A stretch of DNA of 64,000 nt from Echiichthys vipera (GCA_963691815.1 OY829662.1:21340276-21404275), one strand, 5' to 3'; positions 36,219 to 48,940 are shown, counted from the first letter of the stretch. Notes: generated from the letters alone by a model not told the origin. Numbers and translations: made by a program.

Positions 36219-37539
36219 CTGGCGCAAACTGGTCTGGCACGGTAACGCGTGGCCCGCTCTCTTCCACACAAAAGGTCCCCGGTTTGAAACCGAGTGGAAG
36301 CACATTGTTTTCTTTGCATTCACTTAACACAATTCAAATCTGCTAAGTTGAATTCTATGGACACTGAGAGCACAATTTCAAATACTGTAGCTCTCCCAAA
36401 GTCTTGTACTCCTTTGTTTGGGGTAGTAACTTACTTCCCACTCATGGGGAGCAATCCGGCGCCCAATGGATGAGAACCACGGCCCCAGAGGTGCTGACTC
36501 TCATCTCCACAGCTTCACACTCGAATTCAACCTGCCCCAGTGTGTGCCGAAGGTCATTGTCTGAAGAAACTAACAGAACCACATCATCTGCATAGTGTTA
36601 TTCTCAGTCATCTGGATAATAAGCAGCACTCTTTGACATATGCTATATCTCTGAGATAGTTGAACTCCTTCCCTTGGCTCAAAAAATCTGACTTAGAGTA
36701 GGGTATCTGGTGGATTTGTTTACGATTCAAAATGTCATTCTAATTCCTATTTTGTTCATCAATTGCAGTTCTTAACTGTTCTTGATTCCAATTCTTTGAG
36801 GGGTCGGGTTAAAACAGGTCACATGTTTATTTCGCAATTTTTCAGACATTGCTTCAAGAGAGATGTAACTACGTCTGTCAAAGTATTTGTAAAGAGCAGA
36901 GAATTCTGAACACCCAGACCAGCCACTCTCCCACCCTGACTGCAACTTGAGATGTGTTGGTCGGATTCAGGGAGGCCTCAAAGTGCCCTTTCCACTGCTT
37001 GACCATATCCCCAGAGAGTTTCAGCAGTTCGCCTACTCTGCGGTACACAGCCTGAGCCAAGGCCAACAGGGTGATAAGATGGATAGAAAGAGCACTGTTG
37101 GTAAGGACTTTACTCATGCATATTTTCAAAAAATTGCTATTTGAGCCTTTTTCTGTTACTTCCTGGATATTTAGGTATGTGAAAATATTATCACCGTTAA
37201 GCTGTGATAATACTAGACGTCCAAAGTCTTGTCCGACATGGCTTCAAGAGAGATGTTAATATGCCTGTCACATTATCTGTCAAGAACAGAAACTCTGCCT
37301 ACCTGACAGCATGAGCACTTCCAGATGGTGGCGGTCGGTGTGTTTGCAGTCTTTGCATTACTTTTAAGATGGCAGATTTCTTCCTTTAGCAACTTCTTCT
37401 TGGTAAACTAGCTTGAGATGAAGGTGTACTTAATACCTACCGGAACCCGCATGTGGCACAATTGGAGTCGCATGCGCAGTCGGTGCTCAGATGGTAGTTC
37501 TTATCACTACGACTGCAATATATTTTTGGCCACAAGCGT

Positions 37540-37696
37540 GATTGAGGGGGCGCTGTTTCCCCCTTTGGGAACAGTCAGGAGTGTGATTTCTTTCAGACGG
37601 AGCAGCAGCAGAAACACAATCAGTGCTCGGAGTTTTTGCATAAACACGGACTTTTATCACAAACTAAACTGTTAGTGACGGTTTGACTCCACAAAG
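37540..37696 (+). promoter_or_regulatory. first noncoding exon and promoter region of copy 2 gene
   Basis: About 170 bp absent from copy 1, ending 'ccacaaag' before a consensus donor gtaagtgg at 37697. The donor is conserved in copy 1 (22396). This is probably exon 1 of the ancestral gene. No TATA box is obvious. Confidence 0.4.
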
Positions 37697-38029
37697 GTAA
37701 GTGGGGCTCATGTTTCATAGTAGTGAATTAACGTTTTTCAGTAATATTTACCGGGAAATGTTTTTTTAACAGTCTTTTTTGTTGTTGTTGTGACAGCATC
37801 GACAGGTTGTAACTGTATTTACAGTCACCGTTAGTTGGTGTTATTTAACGTTCAGCTTTAAGTTCATCAATTGTCATTAGTTAGTTAATGTTAGTTAACG
37901 TTATCTACGCTCTTTCATCGTCTTTTCTATTTTAAACATATGGGAACTAATGGCTCTCGTGCTTTCCTAGTCTAAGTTCATTACTGTCGTTGTGAATATT
38001 TCTGATACAGGGGAATAACAGGACACTTT

Positions 38030-38215
38030 GAATGAGCAGCGTCTGTCTGTCTGTCTGCTGTACTGTACAGGTGCACACTTTGAATTAGCAGCGTGTATAA
38101 CGTCTGTGTCTGTATCTGTCTGTCTGTCTGCTGTACTGTACAGGTGTACACTTTGAATGAGCAGCGTCTGTCTGTCTGTCTGCTGTACTGTACAGGTGTA
38201 CACTTTGATTGAGCA
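38030..38215. repeat. CTGT-rich minisatellite, copy 2
   Basis: Three to four units of the repeat described at 22735; reduced in number relative to copy 1. Confidence 0.8.
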
Positions 38216-38438
38216 GTGTAAATAACGTTACTACACTGTGTGTCTGTTATAAAGCTTACATGTAAGATGCAGGTCGAATTGCTCTGTAATACACAGAATA
38301 CATAAATAATAATACTGTATGTGAAACACATAATTAGTTATCATCTGTCTGTCTGTCTGGTTATTGTTACCTAGTCAATACACATGCTAAATACTGATTA
38401 TAAGATTGATGATACAGTTCTCTGTTTGTGTGTATGTG

Positions 38439-38445
<7 letters not shown>

Positions 38446-38526
<81 letters not shown>
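38446..38526. repeat. (TA)n microsatellite, copy 2
   Basis: A pure TA run of about 80 bp in the same intron position as in copy 1. Confidence 0.95.
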
Positions 38527-38529
<3 letters not shown>

Positions 38530-38609
38530 GTGCATGTTTACAATAGTGTGCATACATTTTGAATCATTACTATATAATATGCATTGTGCTTTGCTATGCA
38601 CAGGAGAAA

Positions 38610-41600
38610 ATGAAGAAGAACATCTTCAGCTTCTTTCCAGGAAAGATGACGGTGTCCTTCAGAAAGGGTCCATCAGGCCATCTGCGTCAGGACCCCTCTG
38701 ATGAAGCCATGAGGATGAAGACTCATCCCTCACTGCAGGACAAGTCTCCACCTCAGAGACAGGGCCTAGTGTGGTCCTTCAGCGGGGGGGGGATGTGTCG
38801 GGCCGACAGGAGGTGATGGGGGAGTATCTGCTTCAGTTCAGAAAATACAAGGGGAAATCATTCAGGTGGCTTTTGCAGAACGACGTCGGCTACACCATCT
38901 ACCTTATGCAAAAGGTAGAAGACGATTTATGTCATAAATGTTATTGTTCAATCCCCTAGTGATGGAGGAGGATGAGGAGCTGGATAGAGAGATGTTAGAG
39001 ATGTCTCAATCTAAATACAACACGGAACCAAGTAGGTGGATCTAGTTTAACACAAAGAGTTTTCTAAAGTCTTACTGTACATGATAAAAGTCTTATGTCC
39101 CCTGTGCTTTCAGGGCCATCAGCAGCAGTCTCCAGATCCCCGGCTGTGTCTCCAGCAACAGGTTTTTCTCCAGTCCTGCTACTACCGTTCTCCGTCAACT
39201 CGTTTGTTATTTTGGCCGTGTTCTGGCCTGTTCTGATGCTTGTGTTCTTTTACTCTCCTACTAACTGAAGGAAGTAACCTATCAGCGATGAGGGTAAGTG
39301 TTTTCTTTATTCGCATGCTTTTTCTCAGGTTGTCATTCAAGGATCTGGCATGTGAAATATCTATCTAAGATATATTATAGGTTAACATGCAACATCCTTG
39401 ACGGACAGCTGGTTTGATTGTTAAAGTATATGTTGATAATGTTTCTGTGCTTTACCTGTTTCCTCAAAAACAGTTTTATGTTTAAAATAAATCGCAGTTC
39501 ACAGTAAACAGCAGCTGTAGTTTCAGTGTGTAGCAGCAGTTAGTGACAGAAACATTGTGAAGCAGAAACAAACTTGACGGTGTGATGACACTGACAGTGA
39601 ATATGTTTGACAGCACACAGGACGAAGCCCACAGCTGCTGCGACTGTTCCCTCACCTGCTGACCCCGACGACCCCTCTGTGACTGTCGCTTCTCTCAAAG
39701 GTTATTGTGTGTTTACTTCTTAAAACCACCCTGAACGTTGTGTGATGTTATTACTGCACGTGCTCTTTGACCAAACACTGTGGCCTTTGCTCTTTAATCC
39801 CACAGCCATGGAGAAGGCCCCGCTGCCTGTCCCTCTTCAGCTGCTCGCCCTCGCCACACAGCTGGGGATAGAAGAGCAGCCACCCAGTGTGTTCAGACCA
39901 AGAATGTATCCTCTACATGAGTGTCTCACATTCATATCCCTTTTATTCTGATGAACCGAAGTCCGATTTTCAATGCGTTATACTGTCTAACACTCATGTG
40001 AAGTAATGATAACATCTGGTGTCTGTTTTTTCCAAAGCACCTGGAAAGCCAGTCTCCCAGAGTTCTTCTGTAGAGCCGGGGATAAAAGAAGCTCCATTTC
40101 TTCCTGAAGGTAGTAAATGCTTTATTAAGGAATATCTTACAGTTATTTTAATGTGTATGTCTTACACACGTTTCCTGTTGTAGGAAAGTAAGCCTACTTT
40201 TATTATGGCTAAACTATATCAGTTGCTGAATTAATTATGAATTAACTCGACTCGTAAATTAAGGATTTATTTTAGGATTTATTTTACCTCGGAGTAGGGC
40301 ACCACACCAAATTAAGACAGGATGTTTAATAAACTTTGGTGAAGGTTTAATACCTGTTAGCATTTAAATTAATTGATTGTTAAATTTTATCAGTCTTGTC
40401 TTGAACGCGTTAATTCGTACCACAGCCTTTATCTGTGACCAAACCTTCTGTACAGAACGGAAGACTCTCACAACGACGTAAAGTTATAAACATTTATTTG
40501 ACTACATAATAAGGAGAATACAGGATAGTGCAACACTGAATAGACAAATGAAAAGGGTTAAATGTGGATATAAAAAGCTTGAGACCAGAGTGATTCAGAC
40601 CTACGGGCTGGTTTATAATATTACTGGCGGACTGAAACTGGCTCTAATTAGCCTGTCAACAGAACTCGGATCAGAATTCTTCGTTAAACCAACGTTTAAC
40701 CAAGAGTTGCCGACCTTACTTTGCCGTTGATATTACAGTCGCCCTCGCGTCTTACAGTACCGATGCAGGTTCGTAGGTCCGAGTCTCTGTGTTTGGAGGA
40801 CCTGGGTTCTGGGGTTCTGTAGACTGGGTCAGCTGCGCAGTTGGATCAGCGGGCTTATCTGCTCCCGTCCCGGCTTGGATACAGCTCTTCAGGTGGCTTG
40901 CCTCTGGAGGTTGTTTGTGGGTTGACAAAAATTCTGACCGGTTCTGAACTAGAGTTTGATGCAATTTGTAGACTGGACAAAAGGGAAAAAACGGCACGAG
41001 GGGTTTTACTATACTTAGAAAAAATTAAAACGTGTCGTAGAAACTTAGAAAGTTGCGCGCGGTAAAAATAGATTAATATGCGAAAAAGTAACTTCTCTTG
41101 CTAACTTTGGGTTAACAAGGTTAAACAAAAGAAACAACGGAGACAGAATGCGGGAATCGAGAAGGGGGTCAGAAGAAAGAAGTGCAGGAGGTGAAGTAAA
41201 AGAGGGGATCAGAGGTGCGAAGAGGTGCAGAGATGCAGAAGAGAGTTGCAGAGTGAGAGACAGCAGTCTCTTTCTTTTCTACTGAGAAAAAAAAGGCGGG
41301 GTCTTGGCATAACCCCCACCATTATTAAGCTTTCTGATATCCAATTTAACCAAAATCTTTAGGCAGACAGCTCAACAGAAACAGATACTGAGTGAGGGGC
41401 GTATTATTAAAACACCAAATATTTTAGGAATTAGACAGAGACTTTGCACTTCTAAAACCACATAAACATAATCACAACAAGACACAAATAATGCATATAC
41501 TGTTATACACTTGCAAGAATGTCTTTGAACAGCCAGTTGCGATGAAACATCTACTTTAACTGTTTTCCAAACTTTTACACAAAGTTCTGTTGTTTAGATT

Positions 41601-42337
41601 TTATTACTGAAAGTCCCTCTGTCTCCCAACAGAGTTCTGTTTTTTTTATTACCCTAGGGGGGGGTTTGAGGTTGTAAAACACACCTTATCTCCTATTGAA
41701 ACAAGTATAACAATGTCTTATCTACTGCTCCCTTCCTGTGACACTGATCCTAACAACCAGACACAAAAACTCCTTAAACAGCACTTCCTCATGAGGTCCT
41801 ACACTGTTTTATCTCACCATCCTAGATTCATCATCAAAGAACCTTGCTCCGGTGGAGGCACAGGGAGACACTGTCCTTGATGAAACTGTTCAGCCTGTGG
41901 TCAGCCAAAGTCCCGCTTTCTCTGCGACGGCTCTTCAGTTCATTTCTTCTATCAGGCAACAGCAGTGAAGTACTTTTACTGCTCCACGAGGGTCTTTAAG
42001 ACATATAAAGATGAGGCCTCACAAACTGGCGGATGTCTTTTGAGGAGTTTTCAGCATCTCCGTTCTTTGAGTGGGAGCTGGAGGGTGCCAGAAAGCGAGG
42101 CGCAGAGTGGAGGAGAGTGGTAGAAGCGAGAGCGACGAGGAAGTCAGCGGTGCAGCTGCCTACAGGTCGTCTGTGCAGGTTCTGTCACCAGCCGCTGAAG
42201 CAGAGCCCACACAGCCACCACATTCAGGCCTGTACCAACCACAGGGCTCGGAGAAGGAGACGACTTGGACCCACTTCAACCTCTCTGACTTTTATAAGGC
42301 TGAGAGGGACCGATGGGTCGCAGAGAAGGGAAAGTGA
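38610..42337 (+). pseudogene. decayed multi-exon gene of unknown family, copy 2
   Basis: This copy keeps the first exon frame (MKKNIFSFFPGKMTVSFRKG from 38610) that copy 1 has lost, but is frameshifted near the G8 run at about 38785. Exon FRWLLQNDVGYTIYLMQKVE is followed by a deletion. Late exons differ from copy 1: KYFYCSTRVFKTYKDEAS (about 41968), then one base out of frame MSFEEFSASPFFEWELEGAR (42033), then LCRFCHQPLKQSPHSHHIQ, a C-x2-C ... H-x-HH metal-binding-like motif, after which a deletion breaks the frame. Both copies together give a fuller picture of the family than either alone. Confidence 0.5.
40179..41803 (-). mobile_element. solo LTR, 1,625 bp
   Basis: Ends are TGTAGGA and TCCTACA, a perfect 7-bp inverted repeat with TG...CA termini, flanked by a 4-bp duplication ctgt (40175-40178 and 41804-41807). 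Copy 1 has the undisturbed site (tttcctgttttatctc, about 25498-25513). On the minus strand an AATAAA (about 40497-40502) lies about 300 bp from the 3' end, as expected for R-U5, so that orientation is more likely. There is no internal gag-pol, so it is a solo LTR left by recombination. ERV or Gypsy-type cannot be decided. Confidence 0.75.
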
Positions 42338-42370
42338 CTGCATACCCCCCAAAACCCAGATATACCCTCA

Positions 42371-42382
42371 GACACACACACA

Positions 42383-42437
<55 letters not shown>
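42371..42437. repeat. (CA)n microsatellite, copy 2
   Basis: About 67 bp of CA repeats at the same place as the run at 29395 in copy 1. Confidence 0.95.
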
Positions 42438-42439
<2 letters not shown>

Positions 42440-43480
42440 TACATGGCCGTGGCTACATGTTCATCACCAAAACATAGATTTTTTTATTTTATAAATGAAA
42501 AATGAAGATGCTGACATTCATTTATATGTGTTTATAAAGTAAAGATTAGTGGTAATTAATATATTATACATTTTCTTTTCTTTTTTAAATACTACTAATT
42601 ATAGAGAAAGGGTGGGACTAAAGAAATTATAGGTCTTCTTACTCCTTTTCAAATGTGTGAATTTAATTTTTTCTTTATTTTTTGTTTGCTTGAGATGGTA
42701 AGATCATTTTGCTTTATTATTGTTATTTTTATAATAATTTGTATGTTTTTGTTTTCTGCTACTTAATTATATTTTATATATTTATGAATGCACAAATATC
42801 TGCTGTATTTAAACTGTATATTTCATGCTCTTTATTTGTTTTATTCATGCGTTTTCAAGCATGTCAGTTTAGATTTTGTGTGTTTTAGAATTTAGCTGTT
42901 TTTCAATAAAATATTTCATATAAAGCATTACTGTGGCTGTCTTTACTTGGGAGGGGAAGAACTAGTCATAAAGAAATGTTTTTATTAAATAGTATAATCT
43001 ATTACTGTGTTTACTTTAGCGGTGACGTAATAGTGATAAAAAATAAATGAATTAAATATTCTAATCATTAATGTGCTCAGCTGTATGCTTATGCATCAAC
43101 ACGATATATTAATGAAACCTTGGTATAATACTAACATCATTTTGGAAATGAATATCTTTCTTGTGTAATTATTTAAAGGCTGTTCTTTATGTTAATCACT
43201 TTGTCTAGTGTTTAATCTATTATTTGTATTGCTATTATCATTAAGTTCAATTCAAGTAATATTATTATCACTGCTACTGTAGTTCAATTCATTTGCAGCA
43301 TGTAAAAGTTGCATTATTGAACATTGTTTAAATAACATGGTTTTTATCATCTTATTATCATCCTAAACAATTCTTTCTACATGATGCAAACAAATTGTGA
43401 TTAGTTTCACTTTAAACGACTGAATCTGATAGTATTGTGTTATGAACGCATGCAATTCTGGGTCATAATGAGAGTTACTG
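42440..43480. other. 3' flank of block copy 2
   Basis: AT-rich, collinear with 29534-30545 of copy 1, including the AATAAA near 42905. No gene seen. Confidence 0.5.
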
Positions 43481-43570
43481 GTTGGCTCATGCTGGGATCG
43501 AACCTGTGACTTGCTTGCAGGGCCTCTCTTCAAGGAAAAGTCCTCTATACCTATACGCGGCTGGTCAGGG
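43480..43570 (-). other. B-box-bearing, tRNA/SINE-like end of the block
   Basis: On the minus strand the text contains 'caggttcgatcccagc' (B-box GGTTCGATCCC), preceded by 'cctgcaagcaagtcac'. The copy 1 equivalent at about 30560-30640 is similar but diverged (ggattggatcc). I cannot fold it into a full tRNA, so it may be a tRNA-derived SINE head or an old tRNA. Confidence 0.35.
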
Positions 43571-44815
43571 GAATGACAGGCAGAGATACAGGCTTGGTTT
43601 GACTCTCACCACCCCTTGGAACACAAGCTTGGAGTTATCAGAACACTGTAGCATTGAGCTAATAAAGTACCCTCCAGCTCACAGGCCCAAAGGGAAGAAC
43701 GCAAGCACCTGAGAGGCTCCCTCACAACTTGTGGCTACCCCAGCTGGACCTTTCTGAAAACAGCAGCTGCTTCCAGAAAGAAGACCAAAGTGGTTAACAA
43801 AGAAAAAAGAAAACAAGAGAAACAACATAGTCGTTCCGTATGTGGCTGGGGTATCAGAGAAACTGTGGAGGGTCTTCAACAAACACAGCATCCCTGTGTA
43901 ATTTAAACCCAGTAACACACTCAGACAGAGACTTGTACATCCCAAGGACTATACAGCACACACCCACAAAAGCAATCTGCTTCATGCTGTCCAATGCAAC
44001 GAGGAATGCAAAGATCTCTACATTGGGGAAACAAAGCAACCACTGCAAAAACACATGCGCAACACAGGCCTGGACTCCGCTGTCCACTTAACATCGCAAG
44101 GAGAAAGCCCACTCCTTTGATGACAACAGTGTCAACATCCTGGACAGAGAGGACAGATGGTTTGAAAGAGGATTAAAAGAAGCCATCGCTAAACAGAGGA
44201 GGAGGTCTGAGACACCACTTATCTTCAATTTATAATGCAGCCCTTTCATCCCTTCCCAAGAGATTCAACAATCTAACCTCAAGAACAGCTGTTCGCAAAG
44301 GGCCTCCGGCGACTCCAACGACTGTTGTCAAGACTCAATAGAGCACTACCAAAGTCGAAACCAACTTCCCACCAACGACTGCCACTCTAACGACGGTCGT
44401 TGGCACTTTGGAGCACAAAGGGTCCCAGGGAGTTCATTGGCCTTGTGAGAGGTTAAATACTGGGATCTCCACACCAGTTAATTGGATCAGTCCCAGCCTG
44501 GTCAGATGCATACATGAACTGATGAAGCCTCTTCGATGAGAGGTGAAACCTCTTCCTAGACAAATAACCAAGTCCAGTTGCTTTTGACTGAAATTGCTTT
44601 GAGGATGACGATGACCTGGACAAATGAGAATATTCACAGGCTAAAATCTATGAATGGTTACAGCGATTTAAATCTTACTCTGGATGTTGAGGGTGAATGA
44701 GCCTTCCTCTACTTAGTACCACTACAATTAAAACATTCTCCACATACTCTGTTAGCAAGAAAGTTTTTAGAAGGTTGAGCTGACCTATAAAGTACCAATT
44801 ATACCATTAATACTG

Positions 44816-44887
44816 GGCCTTGTGGCGCAATGGTAGCGCGTCTGACTCCAGATCAGAAGGTTATGTGTTCAAATCACATCAGGGTCA
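44816..44887 (+). tRNA. tRNA-Trp(CCA), copy 1
   Basis: 72 nt beginning GGCCTTGTGGCGCAATGG, with anticodon loop CTCCAGA, T-loop TTCAAAT and ending AGGGTCA. All four stems pair: acceptor with U6-A67 where the vertebrate form has C-G, D-stem GCGC/GCGC, anticodon TCTGA/TCAGA, T-stem ATGTG/CACAT. A- and B-boxes look intact. No T4 terminator follows within several hundred bases; 'tcttt' at about +30 is the closest. Confidence 0.92.
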
Positions 44888-46182
44888 CAAAACAGTGAAG
44901 ACCTACCAATCTCTTTAAATGTATGGGTATACAGAAACCCCACTTACACACCGTTTGACTCTCACCACCCCTTGGAACACAAGCTTGGAGTTATCAGAAC
45001 ACTGCAGCATAGAGCTGATAAAGTACCCTCCAGCTCACAGGCCCAAAGGGAATAACGCAAGCACCTGAGAGGCTCCCTCACAACTGGTGGCTACCCCAGC
45101 TGGACCTTGCTGAAAACAGCAGCTGCTTCCAGAAAGAAGACCAAAGTGGTTAAGAAATCAAGAGTAACAACATAATCATTCCATATGTGGCTAGGGTATC
45201 AGAGAAAATGTGGAGGGTCTTCAACAAACACAGCATCCCTGTGTAATTTAAACCCAGTAACACACTCAGACAGACTTGAACATCCCAAGGACAGAACAGC
45301 ACACACCCACAAAAGCAATCTGCTTCATGCTGTCCAATGCAACGAGGAATGCAAAGATCTTTACATTGGGGAAACAAAACAACCACTGCATAAACACATG
45401 ACCCAACACAGGCCTGCACTCCGCTGTCCACTTAACATCTCAAGGAGAAAGCCCACTCCTTTAAGGACAACAGTGTCAACATCCTGGACAGAGAGGACAG
45501 ATGGTTTGAAAGAGGAGTAAAAGAAGCCATCTATGTAAAATTAGAGAAACCATCTCTAAACAGAGGAGGAGGTCTGAGACACCACTTATCTTCAATTTAT
45601 AATGCAGCCCTTTCATCCCTTCCCAAGAGATTCAACAATCTAACCTCAAGAACAGCTGTTCGCAAAGGGCCTCCGGCGACTCCAACGACTGTTGTCAAGA
45701 CTCAATAGAGCACTACCAAAGTCGAAACCAACTTCCCACCAACGACTGCCACTCTAACGACGGTCGTTGGCACTTTGGAGCACAAAGGGTCCCAGGGAGT
45801 TCATTGGCCTTGTGAGAGGTTAAATACTGGGATCTCCACACCAGTTAATTGGATCAGTCCCAGCCTGGTCAGATGCATACATGAACTGATGAAGCCTCTT
45901 CGATGAGAGGTGAAACCTCTTCCTAGACAAATAACCAAGTCCAGTTGCTTTTGACTGAAATTGCTTTGAGGATGACGATGACCTGGACAAATGAGAATAT
46001 TCACAGGCTAAAATCTATGAATGGTTACAGCGATTTAAATCTTACTCTAGATGTTGAGGGTGAATGAGCCTTCCTCTACTTAGTACCACTACGATTAAAA
46101 CATTCTCCACATACTCTGTTAGCAAGAAAGTTTTTAGAAAATTGAGGTGACCTATAAAGTACCAATTGTACCATTAATACCG

Positions 46183-46254
46183 GGCCTTGTGGCGCAATGG
46201 TAGCGCGTCTGACTCCAGATCAGAAGGTTATGTGTTCAAATCACATCAGGGTCA
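46183..46254 (+). tRNA. tRNA-Trp(CCA), copy 2
   Basis: Same 72-nt sequence as at 44816. The immediate 5' flank differs by one base (taccg for tactg). Confidence 0.92.
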
Positions 46255-47561
46255 CAAAACAGTGAAGACCTACCAATCTCTTTAAATGTATGGGTATACA
46301 GAAACCCCACTTACACACCGTTTGACTCTCACCACCCCTTGGAACACAAGCTTGGAGTTATCAGAACACTGCAGCACAGAGCTGATAAAGTACCCTCCAG
46401 CTCATAGGCCCAAAGGGAATAACGCAAGCACCTGAGAGGCTCCCTCACAACTTGTGGCTACCCCAGCTGGACCTTTCTGAAAACAGCAGCTGCTTCCAGA
46501 AAGAAGACCAAAGTGGTTGAGAAAGAAAAAGAAATCAAGAGAAATAACATAGTCGTTCCGTATGTGGCTGGGGTATCAGAGAAACTGTGGAGGGTCTTCA
46601 ACAAACACAGCATCCCTGTGTATTTCAAACCCAGTAACACACTCAGACAGAGACTTGTACATCCCAAGGACAGAACAGCACACACCCACAAAAGCAATCT
46701 GCTTCATGCTGTCCAATGCAACGAGGAATGCAAAGATCTCTACATTGGGGAAACAAAACAACCACTGCATAAACACATGACCCAACACAGGCCTGCACTC
46801 CGCTGTCCACTTAACATCTCAAGGAGAAAGCCCACTCCTTTGATGACAACAGTGTCAACATCCTGGACAGAGAGGACAGATGGTTTGAAAGAGGAGTAAA
46901 AGAAGCCATCTATGTAAAATTAGAGAAACCATCTCTAAACAGAGGAGGAGGTCTGAGACACCACTTATCTTCAATTTATAATGCAGCCCTTTCATCCCTT
47001 CCCAAGAGATTCAACAATCTAACCTCAAGAACAGCTGTTCACAAAGGGCCTCCGGCGACTCCAACGACTGTCGTCAAGACTCAATAGAGCACTACCAAAG
47101 TCGAAACCAACTTCCCACCAACGACTGCCACTCTAACGACGGTCGTTGGCACTTTGGAGCACAAAGGGTCCCAGGGACATCATTGGCCTTGTGAGAGGTT
47201 AAATACTGGGATCTCCACACCAGTTAATTGGATCAGTCCCAGCCTGGTCAGATGCATACATGAACTGATGAAGCCTCTTCGATGAGAGGTGAAACCTCTT
47301 CCTAGACAAATAACCAAGTCCAGTTGCTTTTGACTGAAATTGCTTTGAGGATGACGATGACCTGGACAAATGAGAATATTCACAGGCTAAAATCTATGAA
47401 TGGTTACAGCGATTTAAATCTTACTCTAGATGTTGAGGGTGAATGAGCCTTCCTCTACTTAGTACCACTACAATTAAAACATTCTCCACATACTCTGTTA
47501 GCAAGAAAGTTTTTAGAAGGTTGAGCTGACCTATAAAGTACCAATTATACCATTAATACCG

Positions 47562-47633
47562 GGCCTTGTGGCGCAATGGTAGCGCGTCTGACTCCAGATC
47601 AGAAGGTTATGTGTTCAAATCACATCAGGGTCA
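47562..47633 (+). tRNA. tRNA-Trp(CCA), copy 3
   Basis: Identical to the copy at 46183; G at position 26. Confidence 0.92.
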
Positions 47634-47717
47634 CAAAACAGTGAAGACCTACCAATCTCTTTAAATGTATGGGTATACAGAAACCCCACTTACACACCAT
47701 TTGACTCTCACCACCCA

Positions 47718-48278
47718 TTGGAACACAAGCTTGGAGTTATCAGAACACTGCAGCACAGAGCTGATAAAGTACCCTCCAGCTCACAGGCCCAAAGGGAAGA
47801 ACGCAAGCACCTGAGAGGCTCCCTCACAACTTGTGGCTACCCCAGCTGGACCTTTCTGAAAACAGCAGCTGCTTCCAGAAAGAAGACCAAAGTGGTTGAG
47901 AAAGAAAAAGAAATCAAGAGAAATAACATAGTCGTTCCGTATGTGGCTGGGGTATCAGAGAAACTGTGGAGGGTCTTCAACAAACACAGCATCCCTGTGT
48001 ATTTCAAACCCAGTAACACACTCAGACAGAGACTTGTACATCCCAAGGACAGAACAGCACACACCCACAAAAGCAATCTGCTTCATGCTGTCCAATGCAA
48101 CGAGGAATGCAAAGATCTCTACATTGGGGAAACAAAACAACCACTGCATAAACACATGACCCAACACAGGCCTGCACTCCGCTGTCCACTTAACATCTCA
48201 AGGAGAAAGCCCACTCCTTTGATGACAACAGTGTCAACATCCTGGACAGAGAGGACAGATGGTTTGAAAGAGGAGTAA
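47718..48278 (+). pseudogene. Penelope-like element endonuclease fragment (reference unit)
   Basis: A 186-residue open frame reads into the region between RT and endonuclease of PLEs (EHKLGVIRTLQHRA), then NNIVVPYVAGVSEKLWRVF and a GIY-YIG-type domain: HAVQCNEECKDLYIGETKQP with Y135-I136-G137 and a C-x3-C pair (C127, C131). Where the family normally has the catalytic arginine (L-x-x-R) this unit has H146. After about residue 155 the frame is shifted. The true continuation, FDDNSVNILDREDRWFERGV then KEAIYVKLEKPSLNRGGGLR, is found in another frame to about 48410. The RT domain is absent. The fragment is therefore dead. Confidence 0.8.
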
Positions 48279-48940
48279 AAGAAGCCATCTATGTAAAATT
48301 AGAGAAACCATCTCTAAACAGAGGAGGAGGTCTGAGACACCACTTATCTTCAATTTATAATGCAGCCCTTTCATCCCTTCCCAAGAGATTCAACAATCTA
48401 ACCTCAAGAACAGCTGTTCACAAAGGGCCTCCGGCGACTCCAACGACTGTCGTCAAGACTCAATAGAGCACTACCAAAGTCGAAACCAACTTCCCACCAA
48501 CGACTGCCACTCTAACGACGGTCGTTGGCACTTTGGAGCACAAAGGGTCCCAGGGACATCATTGGCCTTGTGAGAGGTTAAATACTGGGATCTCCACACC
48601 AGTTAATTGGATCAGTCCCAGCCTGGTCAGATGCATACATGAACTGATGAAGCCTCTTCGATGAGAGGTGAAACCTCTTCCTAGACAAATAACCAAGTCC
48701 AGTTGCTTTTGACTGAAATTGCTTTGAGGATGACGATGACCTGGACAAATGAGAATATTCACAGGCTAAAATCTATGAATGGTTACAGCGATTTAAATCT
48801 TACTCTAGATGTTGAGGGTGAATGAGCCTTCCTCTACTTAGTACCACTACAATTAAAACATTCTCCACATACTCTGTTAGCAAGAAAGTTTTTAGAAGGT
48901 TGAGCTGACCTATAAAGTACCAATTATACCATTAATACCG

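Larger units (their letters stand above)
30643..37490. repeat. tandem array 1: about 5 units of 1,383 bp (tRNA-Asp plus LINE fragment)
   Basis: Homologous points recur at 30874, 32255, 33638, 35021 and 36404: spacing 1,381, then 1,383 each time. Units are nearly identical and differ by scattered substitutions and a deletion of about 50 bp in the last unit (near 37285). Each unit contains on the minus strand a tRNA-Asp-like gene and two fragments of a LINE reverse transcriptase. The first unit begins inside the tRNA. The last stops about 15 bp before where the next tRNA would lie and joins block copy 2. Confidence 0.95.
37491..43590 (+). mobile_element. duplicated gene block, copy 2
   Basis: Collinear with 22348-30640 from 'atggtagttcttatcactac' to 'ctatacctatacgcgg' (about 43545-43560). 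It lacks the hAT but has a solo LTR (40179-41803). Internal deletions remove the exon around FQEVEDLKEYLSS and part of the last exons. Just past the right end, 'gaatgacaggcagagatac' still resembles the tRNA-Asp anticodon region, as at the right end of copy 1. Confidence 0.75.

Noticed and set aside
44510..44590. Hammerhead ribozyme in the PLE tail (ctgatga ... stem gcctct/agaggt ... gaaac, in every unit)
   Set aside because: The core words and helix II fit, and PLEs are known to carry hammerheads. But I could not assign helix I, helix III or a cleavage triplet. A structure search (Infernal, hammerhead models) on 44500-44640 would settle it.
44434..44637. Repeated minus-strand 67-residue frame in each array 2 unit
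   Set aside because: It is the reverse of the PLE 3' tail, is identical because the units are identical, and has no recognisable content.
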